From contig JACJNZ010000055.1 of the NCBI GenBank assembly GCA_014695325.1, positions 1 to 64,000 of the forward strand: a DNA stretch of 64,000 nt. Direction: 5' to 3'. Below the pieces are notes generated by a model that was given only the letters and a program-made list of their open reading frames with translations, made no database searches and had not been told where the DNA came from. Numbering within the stretch: position 1 is the stretch's first letter; the number at the start of each line of letters is the position of its first letter. Position numbers and translations under genes: made by a program. This document shows positions 47,756 through 57,098 of this stretch, in pieces. The DNA comes from Cyanobacteria bacterium FACHB-502 (GTDB taxonomy: Bacteria; Cyanobacteriota; Cyanobacteriia; Elainellales; Elainellaceae).

Positions 47756-48010
47756 ATGAACAGCATAATTTCTTCTAATTCTGGTGTTACCGCTGAATCG
47801 GCTCAAAGAATGGCTGCATCATCTTCATTCCAGCCATCGCCCAATCGGAAACTGCCTTACCAGGCAACTCATCAAGTTGAGTTAATGCATCTTGAGGCAG
47901 AAACAGAAGCACTCTTGCAGCATCTTCAGGCATTGAAACAGCGTCGTCAAATCGTTCAGAATGTTTCGCAACCAGCGGGACAGCTCGAGCCTGCACTGGC
48001 AATGCGCTAA
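47756..48010 (+). CDS. small helical protein, unknown
   Basis: An 84-residue protein with a Ser-rich N-terminus and one amphipathic helix (HQVELMHLEAETEALLQHLQALKQRRQIV, part quoted) with coiled-coil spacing of leucines. The start ATG is in a plausible position, but only weak support exists for translation. A hairpin terminator lies about 120 bases downstream. No family recognised. Confidence 0.5.
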   Translation: MNSIISSNSGVTAESAQRMAASSSFQPSPNRKLPYQATHQVELMHLEAETEALLQHLQALKQRRQIVQNVSQPAGQLEPALAMR

Positions 48011-48028
48011 TCTGGCTTGGCCGAGTTT

Positions 48029-48070
48029 GTTTTACTGGGCCTGTCTTAACTGGTCCGTTTTAACCTGACG
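48029..48070. repeat. three-copy degenerate 14-bp tandem repeat
   Basis: Units gttttactgggcct, gtcttaactggtcc and gttttaacctgacg follow one another directly after the small helical protein gene. Confidence 0.7.
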
Positions 48071-48127
48071 GTCGCGCTCACAACTGCCATTTCACAGTTG
48101 CAACCTTATGATCCGAATAAGTTTTTT

Positions 48128-48158
48128 GCCTGCACTCGATCGAGCTGTAGGCTTTTTT
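48128..48158 (+). terminator. probable terminator
   Basis: gcctgca and ctgtaggc flank a self-complementary ctcgatcgag core, followed by tttttt. Likely ends transcripts from the 47.8 kb gene. Confidence 0.7.
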
Positions 48159-48641
48159 GATTTCCGCCTGTTTCTCGCCTGGCTGGCTTTGTCGCCTCAG
48201 GCCGTCTTTACTGCCTCAGAGGTTATTGGACAGTAAACAACTTGATCGAGACCGTGAAAATGGGCTTGGAGTCACACGATTTAATGAGTCTTTCCGAAGA
48301 AATAGATTAGTTTTTCTGATCTCCCATTCCCCAAAAGCTTCTTTTTCTCAAGCAGGAGCAGGCCTCGATCGCTTTTGTTAAGAAGATTTAAGCGATCTGT
48401 TCAAGCCGAACATTCTTCGAGCGCGCCCCTTGCTACAAATACTTCATCCTAGAGAAATACCTATGTAGGGGGTGGTCGCTTTGTCAAACAATTGTTATCT
48501 TCTGTAATATGCAAGTGATAACCTGTATTTGTTTAGGGAACACTGCATTCACCAGGCAGCTAGAAGCAAAAGTCTTTTTTGATGCTCTGCTCCATGCCTG
48601 AGTCCCTCGGTTCACTACTTCACTTCAACTTGGAGTTAATT

Positions 48642-48839
48642 ATGAGTCAGCCTATCGAACTCTCACTAGAACAGCAATTCAACCTTCGTTCGTTTGAAAC
48701 TCAAGTCGAGCGGATGAGCCGTGAGCAGGCTCAAGATTTCTTAATCAAGCTCTATGAGCAAATGATGGTAAAGGAAAATATGTACAAGCATTTCCTGAAG
48801 CATCAGTGGGGAATTGAGACTGCGAACCAGTACGAGTAA
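48642..48839 (+). CDS. nblA: phycobilisome degradation protein NblA
   Basis: NblA adaptor (65 residues). It binds phycobiliproteins and Clp protease to dismantle phycobilisomes under nitrogen or other starvation. The family pattern is plain: PIELSLEQQFNLRSFE, QVERMSREQAQDFLIKLYEQMMVKE (part quoted), then LKHQWGIE. ATG 48642 follows GGAG by six bases; the longer frame from 48579 is not likely. Transcribed alone behind a long leader. Confidence 0.96.
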   Translation: MSQPIELSLEQQFNLRSFETQVERMSREQAQDFLIKLYEQMMVKENMYKHFLKHQWGIETANQYE

Positions 48840-49339
48840 TCGTCTGCGACCTTGTGGACGACCTCCCTCTCTTGCTTTGTTCCAGAAGAGAAAGGGGCTG
48901 GGGATGCTGGGGCGTCAACTCGGAAGCTCATTTGCTTAAAAATCTAATGATGATAGCCTTTAATCAAGCCGCAAGCCGTCTTCTGAAGAGATAGTCGATA
49001 CAGTCAAAAGACACAGATAACAGGTGGCTCAGGCGTAAGTTCAAAAAGACAATGGGTCAGACTGATCGGGAAAAGTGGGGAAAGAAAAACAGCATTATTC
49101 ATACCCGATCGCTCAAGACTAGACCAAAATTCAAACTTATTTCAACGATTGAACTGTTCTCAAATCGTCATTTCGAGCGATAAAGCTGCTGAAATTTCTT
49201 AGGTTCAGCAATAGAGATGACCAACCGGAGAAAGGGCATTACTGGAGCCGTTGCTCGCAAAAATCACCGCATTTAGAGAATTGAATTCCCAGCAGGAATG
49301 GTAGGTTAAGAGGAACAGTCATCCTGCTTAGTTGCTACC
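48840..49339. other. intergenic region downstream of nblA
   Basis: A spacer of 500 bases between nblA and the USP gene, same strand. No ORF, no hairpin with T-tract, no tRNA seen. It may contain the USP promoter or a small RNA; nothing specific supports this. Confidence 0.5.
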
Positions 49340-50212
49340 ATGTTCCAAAGGCTTCTTATCTGCACTGATTTCATTGATGGTTTGCAGCGCATGGTGCATT
49401 TTGTACCGAATCTTGCTGCAAGCGGCATTCAGCAAATCACGTTTCTTCATGTGATTCCGCTGGACAGCGATCGGCAAATTCCCAGAATCGATTCGGACAA
49501 AGCGCGTCAGATTCGCGATCGCCTTGCAGTCGCTCAACAAGCAGTGCCAGATGGGGTTGAAGTCAGAATTGAGGTGCAGTGGGGCCGCCCCATAGATGCG
49601 ATCCTGAAGACTGCCCAGGACAATGCGACTGATTTGATTTTGCTTGGAACAGCAGCCCGGAGTTTATTGACCGAAAAACTGTTTGGCAGTACAGCAGTTG
49701 GAGTGTGCCAGCGCACCTCTGTTCCGGTGATGGTTTTTCGACCACAGCTCCTCTCGACTTTTATGGTGGAAGAGTTAGCACTACGATGCCAAAACCTTTT
49801 TCGATATTTCCTGATTCCTTACGACAGTTCCAATGAAGCAGAATACCTGCTACAGCGAATTCGTCAGCTTGCTCAGTCTGGCAAGGGACCGTTAAAAGAG
49901 TGCCTCCTGACATGGGTCGTTAGCTCTAGTGGACGGCGAGAAGTTCCCAAGGATTATCAGATCAAAGACGCAGAAACTCGACTGGCCGCTGCCAAATCCA
50001 CCCTGGACTTGCCCGACCTCACGATTCACACCAGAGTGCTCGAGGGTGAACCGGTCGCCGAAATTCTGCTAGCAGCGATCGACTACGATATCAGCGCAAT
50101 TACGCTAAGTTCTAAACGGTTTGGCAAGCTGAGCGAACTCCCAACCCCCAGTTTTGCAGGGGAGATGCTGCGGCGAAGCTGGCATCCCATCATTTATTTT
50201 CCGCATTCCTAA
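49340..50212 (+). CDS. universal stress protein with two USP domains
   Basis: A 290-residue protein of two tandem USP folds. The first (1-135) ends with an ATP-site-like pattern LILLGTAARSLL ... LFGSTAVGVCQRTSVPVMVFRP. The second (about 150-290) ends SAITLSSKRFGKLSEL ... MLRRSWHPIIYF and has a degenerate glycine motif, suggesting that only one domain binds nucleotide. It is convergent with the Ser/Thr kinase gene; role in stress survival inferred from the family. Confidence 0.88.
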   Translation: MFQRLLICTDFIDGLQRMVHFVPNLAASGIQQITFLHVIPLDSDRQIPRIDSDKARQIRDRLAVAQQAVPDGVEVRIEVQWGRPIDAILKTAQDNATDLILLGTAARSLLTEKLFGSTAVGVCQRTSVPVMVFRPQLLSTFMVEELALRCQNLFRYFLIPYDSSNEAEYLLQRIRQLAQSGKGPLKECLLTWVVSSSGRREVPKDYQIKDAETRLAAAKSTLDLPDLTIHTRVLEGEPVAEILLAAIDYDISAITLSSKRFGKLSELPTPSFAGEMLRRSWHPIIYFPHS

Positions 50213-50258
50213 GGGATAGCCCATTCGACAAAGCCTTTAAAGCATGCTGCAGTTCTAA

Positions 50259-51806
50259 TCATGCCGATGGACTTTTAAAGGCAGTGAAGCCACTGCTGTA
50301 GAGCGTCTCTAGCTTGGTGAGAATCTGAGGCTTGATTTTTTCTAGCTCGTGCTTTAGCAAATCCTTGCTCACCGTTGGGTTAGGCGGAATTCGAGATGCC
50401 TGTCCTACCATTGCCCATTCATGCAGCAGTTGACACTGAGCTGGGGCGATCGACACTGACTGAATGCTGGCACAGCGCATCGGATCCTCAAGGGCGAAAA
50501 ACAGGATGCGGTATTGTCCAGTGGTGCCTAAGAGCGTGGCCATTTGCCGACCCGGTGGACTTTTCAGATCGAGATAGCAGGGCAACCAGCGTGGCTCATG
50601 TTCCCGGTTGTAAAGCACAGTAAGCCACAGCAGCATCGGATGCGGCATTTCCAGAAAAAGAAACTGGTTATAGCGGCTACACGTCACGCGCTTGTGAATC
50701 TCGATCCGGGGCAGCATCACCCATAGGGTTGGCAGCATTCCCTGGCTGGTTTGCATTGGCTTGGGAAAGACAATCTCCGCGATCGGCATTTGGGGGGGCC
50801 AAGTAGCGAGCCGATAGAGTTCATCGCCTTCCAGGAAGTTCGAGGGCTGAGCGGCTGGGGTGACAGGCAGGCGAGACAGGGATGCTTTAATTCGCTGAGC
50901 GACTTGCAGCCCGGTTCCAAATCGTTCTTCGAGCGGTCCAAGCGCGGTTACAATTTCGGCAACTGACTGAGGACGATCGCCCGCCGATTTTTCCAGGCAG
51001 CCCATCACCAAATTTTCAAGGACTTTTGGCACTTTGACGCTGGGGTTGACGGTAGCGATCGGCTGGGGCTTTTGAAAATGATGTGCCTTGTACCAGCCCC
51101 CAAACGAGTGGGTATCGGCGTTGAGCGGCATTTTGCCTGTCAGCATTTGAAACATCAGCACGCCCAGGCTGTAGATATCGGAACGGGCGTCAAGTTCACG
51201 TCCTTCCATTTGTTCGGGCGACGAGTAGGCAAGCGTGCCCATAAAGCAGTTGGTTTGATGACCTTCGGGCTGAAGTACCTTAGCGATACCAAAATCCAGA
51301 ATTTTGACGAGTTCCCCTAAACTATCGTTCTGCGTCACCAGAATATTGCTGGGTTTAATATCGCGATGAACGATCGGGAAGGTTTGTCCCTCGATTTGGA
51401 TTCCCCGGTGAGCGCACTGTAGCCCCAGACAGATTTGCTTCAGCAGATGCAGAAAGCGAGGAACCACCATCGCCTGCTGCGCGACCAAGTCGCTGAGGTT
51501 AGAGCCTTTGAGGTACTCCATCACGTAGAACGGAATGCCTTCTTCGTCTACCCCATAGTCGGTCACACGCACAATGTGAATGCTGCGCTGTCCAAGCTGG
51601 GCGCAGGTTTTTGCTTCTCGCTCGAAGCGATCGCGCATTCGCTGATTCAGCAATGCCTGAGAGAGAAATTTGATGGCAACAGGAATCCCACCCAGCGCGT
51701 CGTCATCGGCTCCGTACACGCGCCCCATCGACCCCTGACCGAGCAACTGCCGCAGGTGATAGCGATCGTGTAAAACTCGCCCGACATTAGCATCCGTCAT
51801 CATCAC
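50259..51806 (-). CDS. serine/threonine protein kinase with unknown C-terminal domain
   Basis: Hanks-type kinase (515 residues). The catalytic domain is about 15-275: GQGSMGRVYGADDD, the Lys in VAIKFL, HRDIKPSNIL, DFGIAK, APE-like SSPEQMEGRELDARSDIYSLGVLMFQMLTGK (part quoted). All catalytic residues are present. The remaining 220 residues have no transmembrane helix and no recognised repeat domain, and look globular (WVMLPRIEIHKRVTCSRYNQF; LLWLTVLYNREHEP). This C-terminal part is probably a substrate or ligand module peculiar to cyanobacteria. Confidence 0.92.
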   Translation of the reverse strand: MMMTDANVGRVLHDRYHLRQLLGQGSMGRVYGADDDALGGIPVAIKFLSQALLNQRMRDRFEREAKTCAQLGQRSIHIVRVTDYGVDEEGIPFYVMEYLKGSNLSDLVAQQAMVVPRFLHLLKQICLGLQCAHRGIQIEGQTFPIVHRDIKPSNILVTQNDSLGELVKILDFGIAKVLQPEGHQTNCFMGTLAYSSPEQMEGRELDARSDIYSLGVLMFQMLTGKMPLNADTHSFGGWYKAHHFQKPQPIATVNPSVKVPKVLENLVMGCLEKSAGDRPQSVAEIVTALGPLEERFGTGLQVAQRIKASLSRLPVTPAAQPSNFLEGDELYRLATWPPQMPIAEIVFPKPMQTSQGMLPTLWVMLPRIEIHKRVTCSRYNQFLFLEMPHPMLLWLTVLYNREHEPRWLPCYLDLKSPPGRQMATLLGTTGQYRILFFALEDPMRCASIQSVSIAPAQCQLLHEWAMVGQASRIPPNPTVSKDLLKHELEKIKPQILTKLETLYSSGFTAFKSPSA

Positions 51807-52189
51807 AAAATCGCCCTTAAGAAAATGGACGCTACGACGGACATTAATCTGGGTCGTTTAACGGCTGTATTCAATCCTGAGTCGTTCACAGGCTTAGAGT
51901 GTTGCGACTGAAAGTGCTAAAACTCGACGTAGAGACCCGCCGGATTCTCAAAAGAGACTGTTGGAACCAATGGAGCAATAAAATTGTCTCGATCAAAGGA
52001 AGCTTCTTTAAGCACAGGTGGAAGTCCTTTCCAAGAGCAACTGCCCCTTCAAGCTGGAAAGCAAACCGAAGTAATGGCTATTTTAGCGATTTCATCTGTC
52101 GATTGGGGTAAGTATAAACCCTCTAAAGGGGTTCTGCTGTAGAGTGCCCTGAAACAACCCCATACACACCCGTCTACCCAGAATTTCGG
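51807..52189. other. intergenic region, kinase / proB
   Basis: A 383-base spacer. The only open frame (51899-52111, plus) lacks protein-like composition. Presumably holds the kinase promoter. Nothing else seen. Confidence 0.5.
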
Positions 52190-53299
52190 CTAGCTGCTTA
52201 ACACCAGGTTGTCGCGATGCACTACCGTCTCCGCCCCACCATAGCCTAAGATTTTTGGAATTTGCTCGGAATGACAGCCGCGAATCTTTTGCAGTTCACC
52301 GCTGGTGTAGTTGACAATGCCCCGCGCCACTTCCTGACCCGATCGATCGCAAAGTAACACTGCATCGTGCATCTGGAACTCGCCTTCTACCTCGCGCACT
52401 CCTGCCGCCAGCAACGACTTTCCGGCATCCCGAATTGCCACGATCGCCCCTGGGTCTAAAACCAGCTTTCCGGCAGGAACCAGACCATGAGCAATCCAGC
52501 GTTTACGGGCATTAACGCGATCGGGCTGCGGCTCAAATCGAGTGCCGATCGACTCTCCTGCAAGGATCTTGAGCAAATTTTGGGGCGATCGACCTTCGGT
52601 GATCACGGTGCGGATTCCAGCGAGTGTGGCAATGCGGGCGGCTGCAATTTTAGTCACCATGCCGCCTGTGCCCCAGCTTGTGCCCTGGTCACCCACTTCT
52701 ACAAACTGGCTGAGCTGCTCGATATCTTCCACCACGGGAATCGGCTGAGCGTCTGGATGGGAACGCGGATCGGCGGAATAAAGGCGATCGACATCGGTAA
52801 GCAAAAATAGCCAATCTGCCCCCACCAAGCTGGCAACCCGCGCCGAAAGGGTATCGTTATCCCCAAATTTGAGTTCTTCGACGGCAAGCGTATCGTTTTC
52901 GTTCACGATCGGAATCACGCCCAGCTTCAAAAGTTGCCGAAAGGTGCGGTAGGCGTTGACATAGCGGCTGCGCTCCATCAGGTCAGTGCGGGTAAGCAAT
53001 ACCTGGGCGATCGGCTGCTGAAGCGAACTAAACAGGTCATCATATACCCGCATTAAGCGACCCTGCCCTACGGCTGCGACTGCCTGCTTCATGGCCATGC
53101 TGCGTGGACGCTCGGTTAACCCTAGCCGGGCACAGCCCACCCCGACTGCTCCCGAAGAGACCAGAATCACATCATGCCCCTGCTGCCGAAGCTGGCTGAG
53201 CGTTTCAACCAGCTGGGCGATCGTCGCCAATGCCAAAAATCCGGTGTCGGGTTGAGCCAGACTTGAAGTGCCAATTTTAACGACCAGCGTGTGACCCAT
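52190..53299 (-). CDS. proB: glutamate 5-kinase
   Basis: First enzyme of proline synthesis (369 residues). The amino acid kinase domain shows [40 protein letters not shown] and [11 protein letters not shown]-terminal PUA domain starts near 280 ([30 protein letters not shown]), as in the long form of ProB. ATG 53299 ([10 protein letters not shown]) is preferred to the start two codons earlier. Confidence 0.96.
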   Translation of the reverse strand: MGHTLVVKIGTSSLAQPDTGFLALATIAQLVETLSQLRQQGHDVILVSSGAVGVGCARLGLTERPRSMAMKQAVAAVGQGRLMRVYDDLFSSLQQPIAQVLLTRTDLMERSRYVNAYRTFRQLLKLGVIPIVNENDTLAVEELKFGDNDTLSARVASLVGADWLFLLTDVDRLYSADPRSHPDAQPIPVVEDIEQLSQFVEVGDQGTSWGTGGMVTKIAAARIATLAGIRTVITEGRSPQNLLKILAGESIGTRFEPQPDRVNARKRWIAHGLVPAGKLVLDPGAIVAIRDAGKSLLAAGVREVEGEFQMHDAVLLCDRSGQEVARGIVNYTSGELQKIRGCHSEQIPKILGYGGAETVVHRDNLVLSS

Positions 53300-53898
53300 G
53301 ACCAAAAGAAGCAGGATAGAAGAAAAGGATCAGAAAACCAATGCGGTGTTCCAGATTCAGGATTGTATCGAATTTTGTAGGCTTCCGGGCAGGGCGGGCT
53401 TTCACCGAATTTTTATTAATCACTTACAAAACCTTCAAGACCAACTATACGGATATGCTTCTGAATCCCGTGAAATAATGCAAAGAAGGAGCGCCAATTC
53501 GTTCTTCTGATAGTTCAAGTGGTGGCTGAAGTGATCGTACGGTCAGCTCCCTTTGAGTTCACCTTGAGTTCAACAAACTGTTGACCTTTGACGTTCGAAA
53601 GCTGTTTCTCGCCAAGGTTCTGTTACGAATCGGACAGCCGATGGGAATTAAAGCTCTGTCTGCGGGAATGCTAGTTCATGACAATCTTGGATTTGACATG
53701 ACGACTACTTTGACATCACAGCAGGTTCGCATGATCACGGGTTTGCATAATTATCAGAAAGCGACTTTGACCTAGAAAACGTCGCCTGACCCGGCAAATG
53801 ACTGGGAAAACAATACAAGCTTGCCCCCCGGTTTAGCAAACGGTCGGGAGAACGATGAGCTTGCCAATCGTCTAAGTCCTTATACAAAAGAAAGCAGC
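53300..53898. other. intergenic region upstream of gmd
   Basis: A divergent spacer of about 600 bases. Two short plus-strand frames (53298-53510 and 53581-53775) have no family features or ribosome site. A 12-bp near-repeat (ctttgagttcac / cttgagttcaac) lies at about 53548-53572. No RNA gene recognised. Confidence 0.5.
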
Positions 53899-54972
53899 AT
53901 GACTGAACAGAAACGCGCACTGATTACGGGGATTACGGGTCAGGATGGCTCCTACTTAAGCGAACTGTTGCTCGAGAAGGGCTATGAAGTTCACGGCATT
54001 ATTCGCCGCACCTCGACCTTCAATACCGATCGCATTGATCATATCTACGACGACCCCCACGAAGAGCAAGCCCGCCTGTTCCTGCATTATGGCGACCTGA
54101 CCGACGGGACGACGCTGCGCCGGATTCTAGAGGAAATTAAACCCCACGAAATCTATAACCTGGGAGCCCAATCCCACGTTCGTGTCAGCTTTGACTCCCC
54201 CGAATACACCGTCGATTCTGTCGGAATGGGAGCGTTGCGCCTGCTTGAAGCTGTTCGCGATTACCAGCAGCGTACCGGAATCGAAGTTCGCTACTACCAG
54301 GCTGGTTCTTCCGAGATGTACGGCAAAGTACAGGAAGTGCCTCAAAAAGAAACCACGCCCTTTTATCCCCGCAGTCCCTACGCCTGTGCAAAGGTCTATG
54401 CCCATTGGCAAACGGTGAACTACCGCGAATCCTACGGGCTATTTGCCTGCAACGGCATTCTGTTTAACCATGAATCGCCCCGACGTGGTGAAACTTTCGT
54501 GACCCGTAAGATTACTCGTGCCCTAGCGCGAATCGTTGCAGGACAGCAGAACAAGCTGTTCATGGGCAACCTGGACTCTAAGCGGGACTGGGGCTATGCC
54601 AAAGATTATGTGCGCGCCATGTGGCTGATGCTCCAGCAAGAGCAGGCGGATGACTATGTGATCGCGACAGGCGAAACCTATTCTGTAAAAGAATTCCTCG
54701 ACCTGGCATTTGGCTATGTGAATCTGAACTGGCAGGACTATGTGGAGTTTGACGAGCGGTATCTGCGTCCGGCAGAAGTGGATCTGCTGATTGGCGACCC
54801 GACCAAGGCAAAAACTAAGCTGGGTTGGGAACCGAGCGTTACCTTTGAACAGCTCGTGCATTTGATGGTTGAAGCAGACCTGAAGGCAATGGGCTTAGTG
54901 CCCCTTAACGGTCACATCCTTCAGCCTGTGCTAGATCACGCAACGGTTCGGCAAAAAGTAGTAAGCCGATAA
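53899..54972 (+). CDS. gmd: GDP-mannose 4,6-dehydratase
   Basis: Short-chain dehydrogenase fold enzyme (357 residues) making GDP-4-keto-6-deoxymannose, precursor of fucose and rhamnose-type sugars. Motifs are [35 protein letters not shown], the catalytic [10 protein letters not shown], and [21 protein letters not shown] 53899 matches the family start; the frame opens at 53821. The usual partner, GDP-fucose synthase, is not adjacent. Confidence 0.95.
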   Translation: MTEQKRALITGITGQDGSYLSELLLEKGYEVHGIIRRTSTFNTDRIDHIYDDPHEEQARLFLHYGDLTDGTTLRRILEEIKPHEIYNLGAQSHVRVSFDSPEYTVDSVGMGALRLLEAVRDYQQRTGIEVRYYQAGSSEMYGKVQEVPQKETTPFYPRSPYACAKVYAHWQTVNYRESYGLFACNGILFNHESPRRGETFVTRKITRALARIVAGQQNKLFMGNLDSKRDWGYAKDYVRAMWLMLQQEQADDYVIATGETYSVKEFLDLAFGYVNLNWQDYVEFDERYLRPAEVDLLIGDPTKAKTKLGWEPSVTFEQLVHLMVEADLKAMGLVPLNGHILQPVLDHATVRQKVVSR

Positions 54973-55048
54973 TCGTCCCCATGAAGGAGGTAGGTTGCAG
55001 GACGATCGCCAACAATGAGGTTATTCAGTGTCAAGTTGAGAAAAACCA

Positions 55049-55240
55049 ATGAAAATTCTGAAATACCTTTTGGCGATCGTTCTACCTCCTGTGGCAATTT
55101 TGTTTACCTACGGCGTCAGTAGCGCACTGGCTATTAATATTGGGCTAACTCTGCTGGGTTGGGTTCCCGGAACTATTCACGCGCTCTGGGCAATCTCGAA
55201 GCACGAAGAAAAATTTGGCAGCGGTGTGACCAATTCATAA
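55049..55240 (+). CDS. Pmp3/YqaE-family small membrane protein
   Basis: A 63-residue protein with two hydrophobic helices: ILKYLLAIVLPPVAILFTYG and IGLTLLGWVPGTIHALWAI, followed by a charged tail. The LPP and GWxPGxIHAxW elements are diagnostic for the Pmp3/YqaE family (UPF0057), which in yeast and plants affects membrane potential under salt stress. Sits between gmd and lipA on the same strand. Confidence 0.9.
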   Translation: MKILKYLLAIVLPPVAILFTYGVSSALAINIGLTLLGWVPGTIHALWAISKHEEKFGSGVTNS

Positions 55241-55327
55241 GCCCCACAAGTCTAGAAGTGTAACAATGGGTCGATCGCTTGCTGTTAAGATGGATTTGTT
55301 TCATTTAGCGATCGATCCAGGATTTTT

Positions 55328-56197
55328 GTGATAGTTAAGCCAGAGTGGTTACGAGTTAAAGCTCCGCAGTGGGAGCGGGTCGGTAACGTTAAAGAAGTGC
55401 TGCGCGATTTGGGACTGAATACGGTGTGTGAAGAGGCATCCTGTCCCAACATTGGTGAGTGCTTCAACGCTGGAACCGCTACGTTTCTGATTATGGGTCC
55501 AGCCTGCACGAGAGCCTGCCCCTACTGCGACATTGACTTTGAGAAAAAGCCGAAGGCACTCGATCCCAGCGAACCCGATCGTTTAGCTGAAGCAGTGCGA
55601 AGAATGCGGCTCAATCATGTCGTAATTACTTCGGTGAACCGGGACGATCTGCCCGACGGCGGTGCATCACAGTTTGTTCGCTGTATTGAGGCGGTGCGAT
55701 CGGTTTCTCCCCAAACGACAATCGAAGTCCTGATTCCCGATTTGTGCGGCAACGGGACTGCACTGGAACTGATCTTGCAGGCGAAGCCAGAAGTTCTCAA
55801 TCACAATACCGAAACGATTCCCCGGCTCTACAGGCGAGTGCGCCCCCAAGGAGACTATGCCCGATCGCTGGCAGTTTTGAGCCAGTCGCGCCAGAGTGCT
55901 CCGTCGGTCTACACCAAGTCAGGAATCATGGTGGGCTTAGGCGAAACTGACGAAGAAGTACGGCAGGTGATCCAGGATTTGCGATCGGTAGACTGCGACA
56001 TTTTGACGATCGGGCAATATCTCCAGCCCAGCCAGAAGCATTTAGGCGTTCAGGAGTTTGTGCCGCCGGAGCAGTTCGACGCATGGCGCAAGTTTGGGGA
56101 AGCGATTGGCTTTTTGCAGGTGGTTTCGTCGCCGCTGACGCGCAGTTCCTATCATGCGGAGCAGGTGCGTGAACTGATGCAGAAGTATCCGCGATAG
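55328..56197 (+). CDS. lipA: lipoyl synthase
   Basis: Radical SAM enzyme (289 residues) inserting two sulfurs into octanoyl groups. The auxiliary 4Fe-4S cluster cysteines are Cys34, 39 and 45 ([12 protein letters not shown]), and the radical SAM triad is Cys60, 64 and 67 (CTRACPYC). The conserved C-terminal RSSYHAEQ is present. The start is GTG 55328; the N-terminus [10 protein letters not shown] fits the family. Cyanobacteria often have two lipA copies, and only one is in this window. Confidence 0.96.
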   Translation: MIVKPEWLRVKAPQWERVGNVKEVLRDLGLNTVCEEASCPNIGECFNAGTATFLIMGPACTRACPYCDIDFEKKPKALDPSEPDRLAEAVRRMRLNHVVITSVNRDDLPDGGASQFVRCIEAVRSVSPQTTIEVLIPDLCGNGTALELILQAKPEVLNHNTETIPRLYRRVRPQGDYARSLAVLSQSRQSAPSVYTKSGIMVGLGETDEEVRQVIQDLRSVDCDILTIGQYLQPSQKHLGVQEFVPPEQFDAWRKFGEAIGFLQVVSSPLTRSSYHAEQVRELMQKYPR

Positions 56198-56321
56198 GGA
56201 TTTCATAACCGAAAACTCAATGACCCGAACACCCGCAAAGCAGCGGCGCAAGCCTGGAGCGTATAATTTAGCGGACGAGTAAAAGCTTTTTGGCTTTTGA
56301 GGAGTAATGCGCTCCGCTCCG

Positions 56322-56924
56322 CTAAGGCATCCTAGGGCTCTGCAACTGTTCAGGAACGAGATGACCGATCAATAGCTTCAGAAACAGGGTCGGAATAAAC
56401 CACTCTATGCCCGGCGTTGGGCTAATCCCGTACAGCTCGATCGCAATGACAACTAGATATAGCCCTGCGGCGATCGGTCGTTTAAGGTAACTGCGGACAG
56501 ACACTACAACTAAGGTCGCAATAAGCAGGTAAGAGCTAATCAAGCCAAAATAATGCCAGTCGAACTGAGGCGAATCTCGAAAAAGCCACGAGACGATCGC
56601 TACATGGGTAAGGTGGAGCAGGACGAAGGCAAGGTGTTGAACCCAGGTCACTTCAGGTCGGTGATACCATCGCTTTGTAGTGTCAGTTGCATTGCAAACG
56701 GCTCCACCAAGGATGTCAAAACTGAGGATGGCTCCTATAACGAGATGCAGGGGGTCAAACCCTAGCCACCAAAGTCGCAGTACAGCCCCAAACGTACCCG
56801 CAATAGAGCTGACTACGATTAAAGTATTTTCGGCTGGGGTAGCACCCGGTCCAATAAGCCGATCCCACAGCCCAGCTAAGCCACTGCGGGGAACCAGAGA
56901 ACCAAAATCTTTTGCCATCTCCAT
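56322..56924 (-). CDS. integral membrane protein, unknown
   Basis: A 200-residue protein with about six hydrophobic helices, beginning with a soluble stretch of about 30 residues. Notable elements are a glycine-rich helix (LVIGAILSFDILGGAVCNATDTTKRW, part quoted), HLTHVAIVSWLF and a final amphipathic end. The conserved-looking GGAVxNxTxxxKRW segment may be functional. I do not recognise the family. Convergent with lipA; 174 bases separate it from the PRK-like gene upstream. Confidence 0.8.
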   Translation of the reverse strand: MEMAKDFGSLVPRSGLAGLWDRLIGPGATPAENTLIVVSSIAGTFGAVLRLWWLGFDPLHLVIGAILSFDILGGAVCNATDTTKRWYHRPEVTWVQHLAFVLLHLTHVAIVSWLFRDSPQFDWHYFGLISSYLLIATLVVVSVRSYLKRPIAAGLYLVVIAIELYGISPTPGIEWFIPTLFLKLLIGHLVPEQLQSPRMP

Positions 56925-57098
56925 CTAGACTTGTATTTGCCGATTGATGTCAAGTTTAGCTGAGCAAATATTCGATGAATCGTGTTCTACTCATCGCTGC
57001 CTCTGCTGCCTCCGCTAGAACTGCCACTCCCTCCGCTACCAGATTAGCTGCCAATTCATTGTGTTTTTTGCCGGAAGAAGTAGGGGAACTTGCGGAGC

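Larger units (their letters stand above)
48011..48641. other. intergenic region upstream of nblA
   Basis: A spacer of 631 bases. It holds a three-copy 14-bp repeat, a strong hairpin terminator, and then a long AT-rich leader. A frame at 48157-48381 has no family features and is not accepted. No perfect GTA-N8-TAC site was found before nblA. Confidence 0.6.

Noticed and set aside
48157-48381. 74-codon frame upstream of nblA
   Set aside because: Begins inside a terminator T-tract; composition unlike neighbouring proteins.
48505-48535. NtcA box before nblA
   Set aside because: The nearest candidates (GTAATATGCAAGTG and GTGATAACCTGTAT) miss two or more of the six consensus bases.
50212-50285. 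Inverted repeat gcctttaaag / cttttaaaggc between the convergent USP and kinase genes
   Set aside because: Loop of about 30 bases and no T-tract, so not called as a terminator.
51899-52111. 70-codon frame between kinase and proB
   Set aside because: Basic and unstructured composition, no start signal, no resemblance to known families.
53581-53775. 64-codon frame between proB and gmd
   Set aside because: Starts at TTG with no ribosome site; no family resemblance.
56275-56305. aaaagc-ttttt-ggctttt hairpin after lipA
   Set aside because: Weak AU-rich stem with no proper T-tract; too poor to call a terminator.
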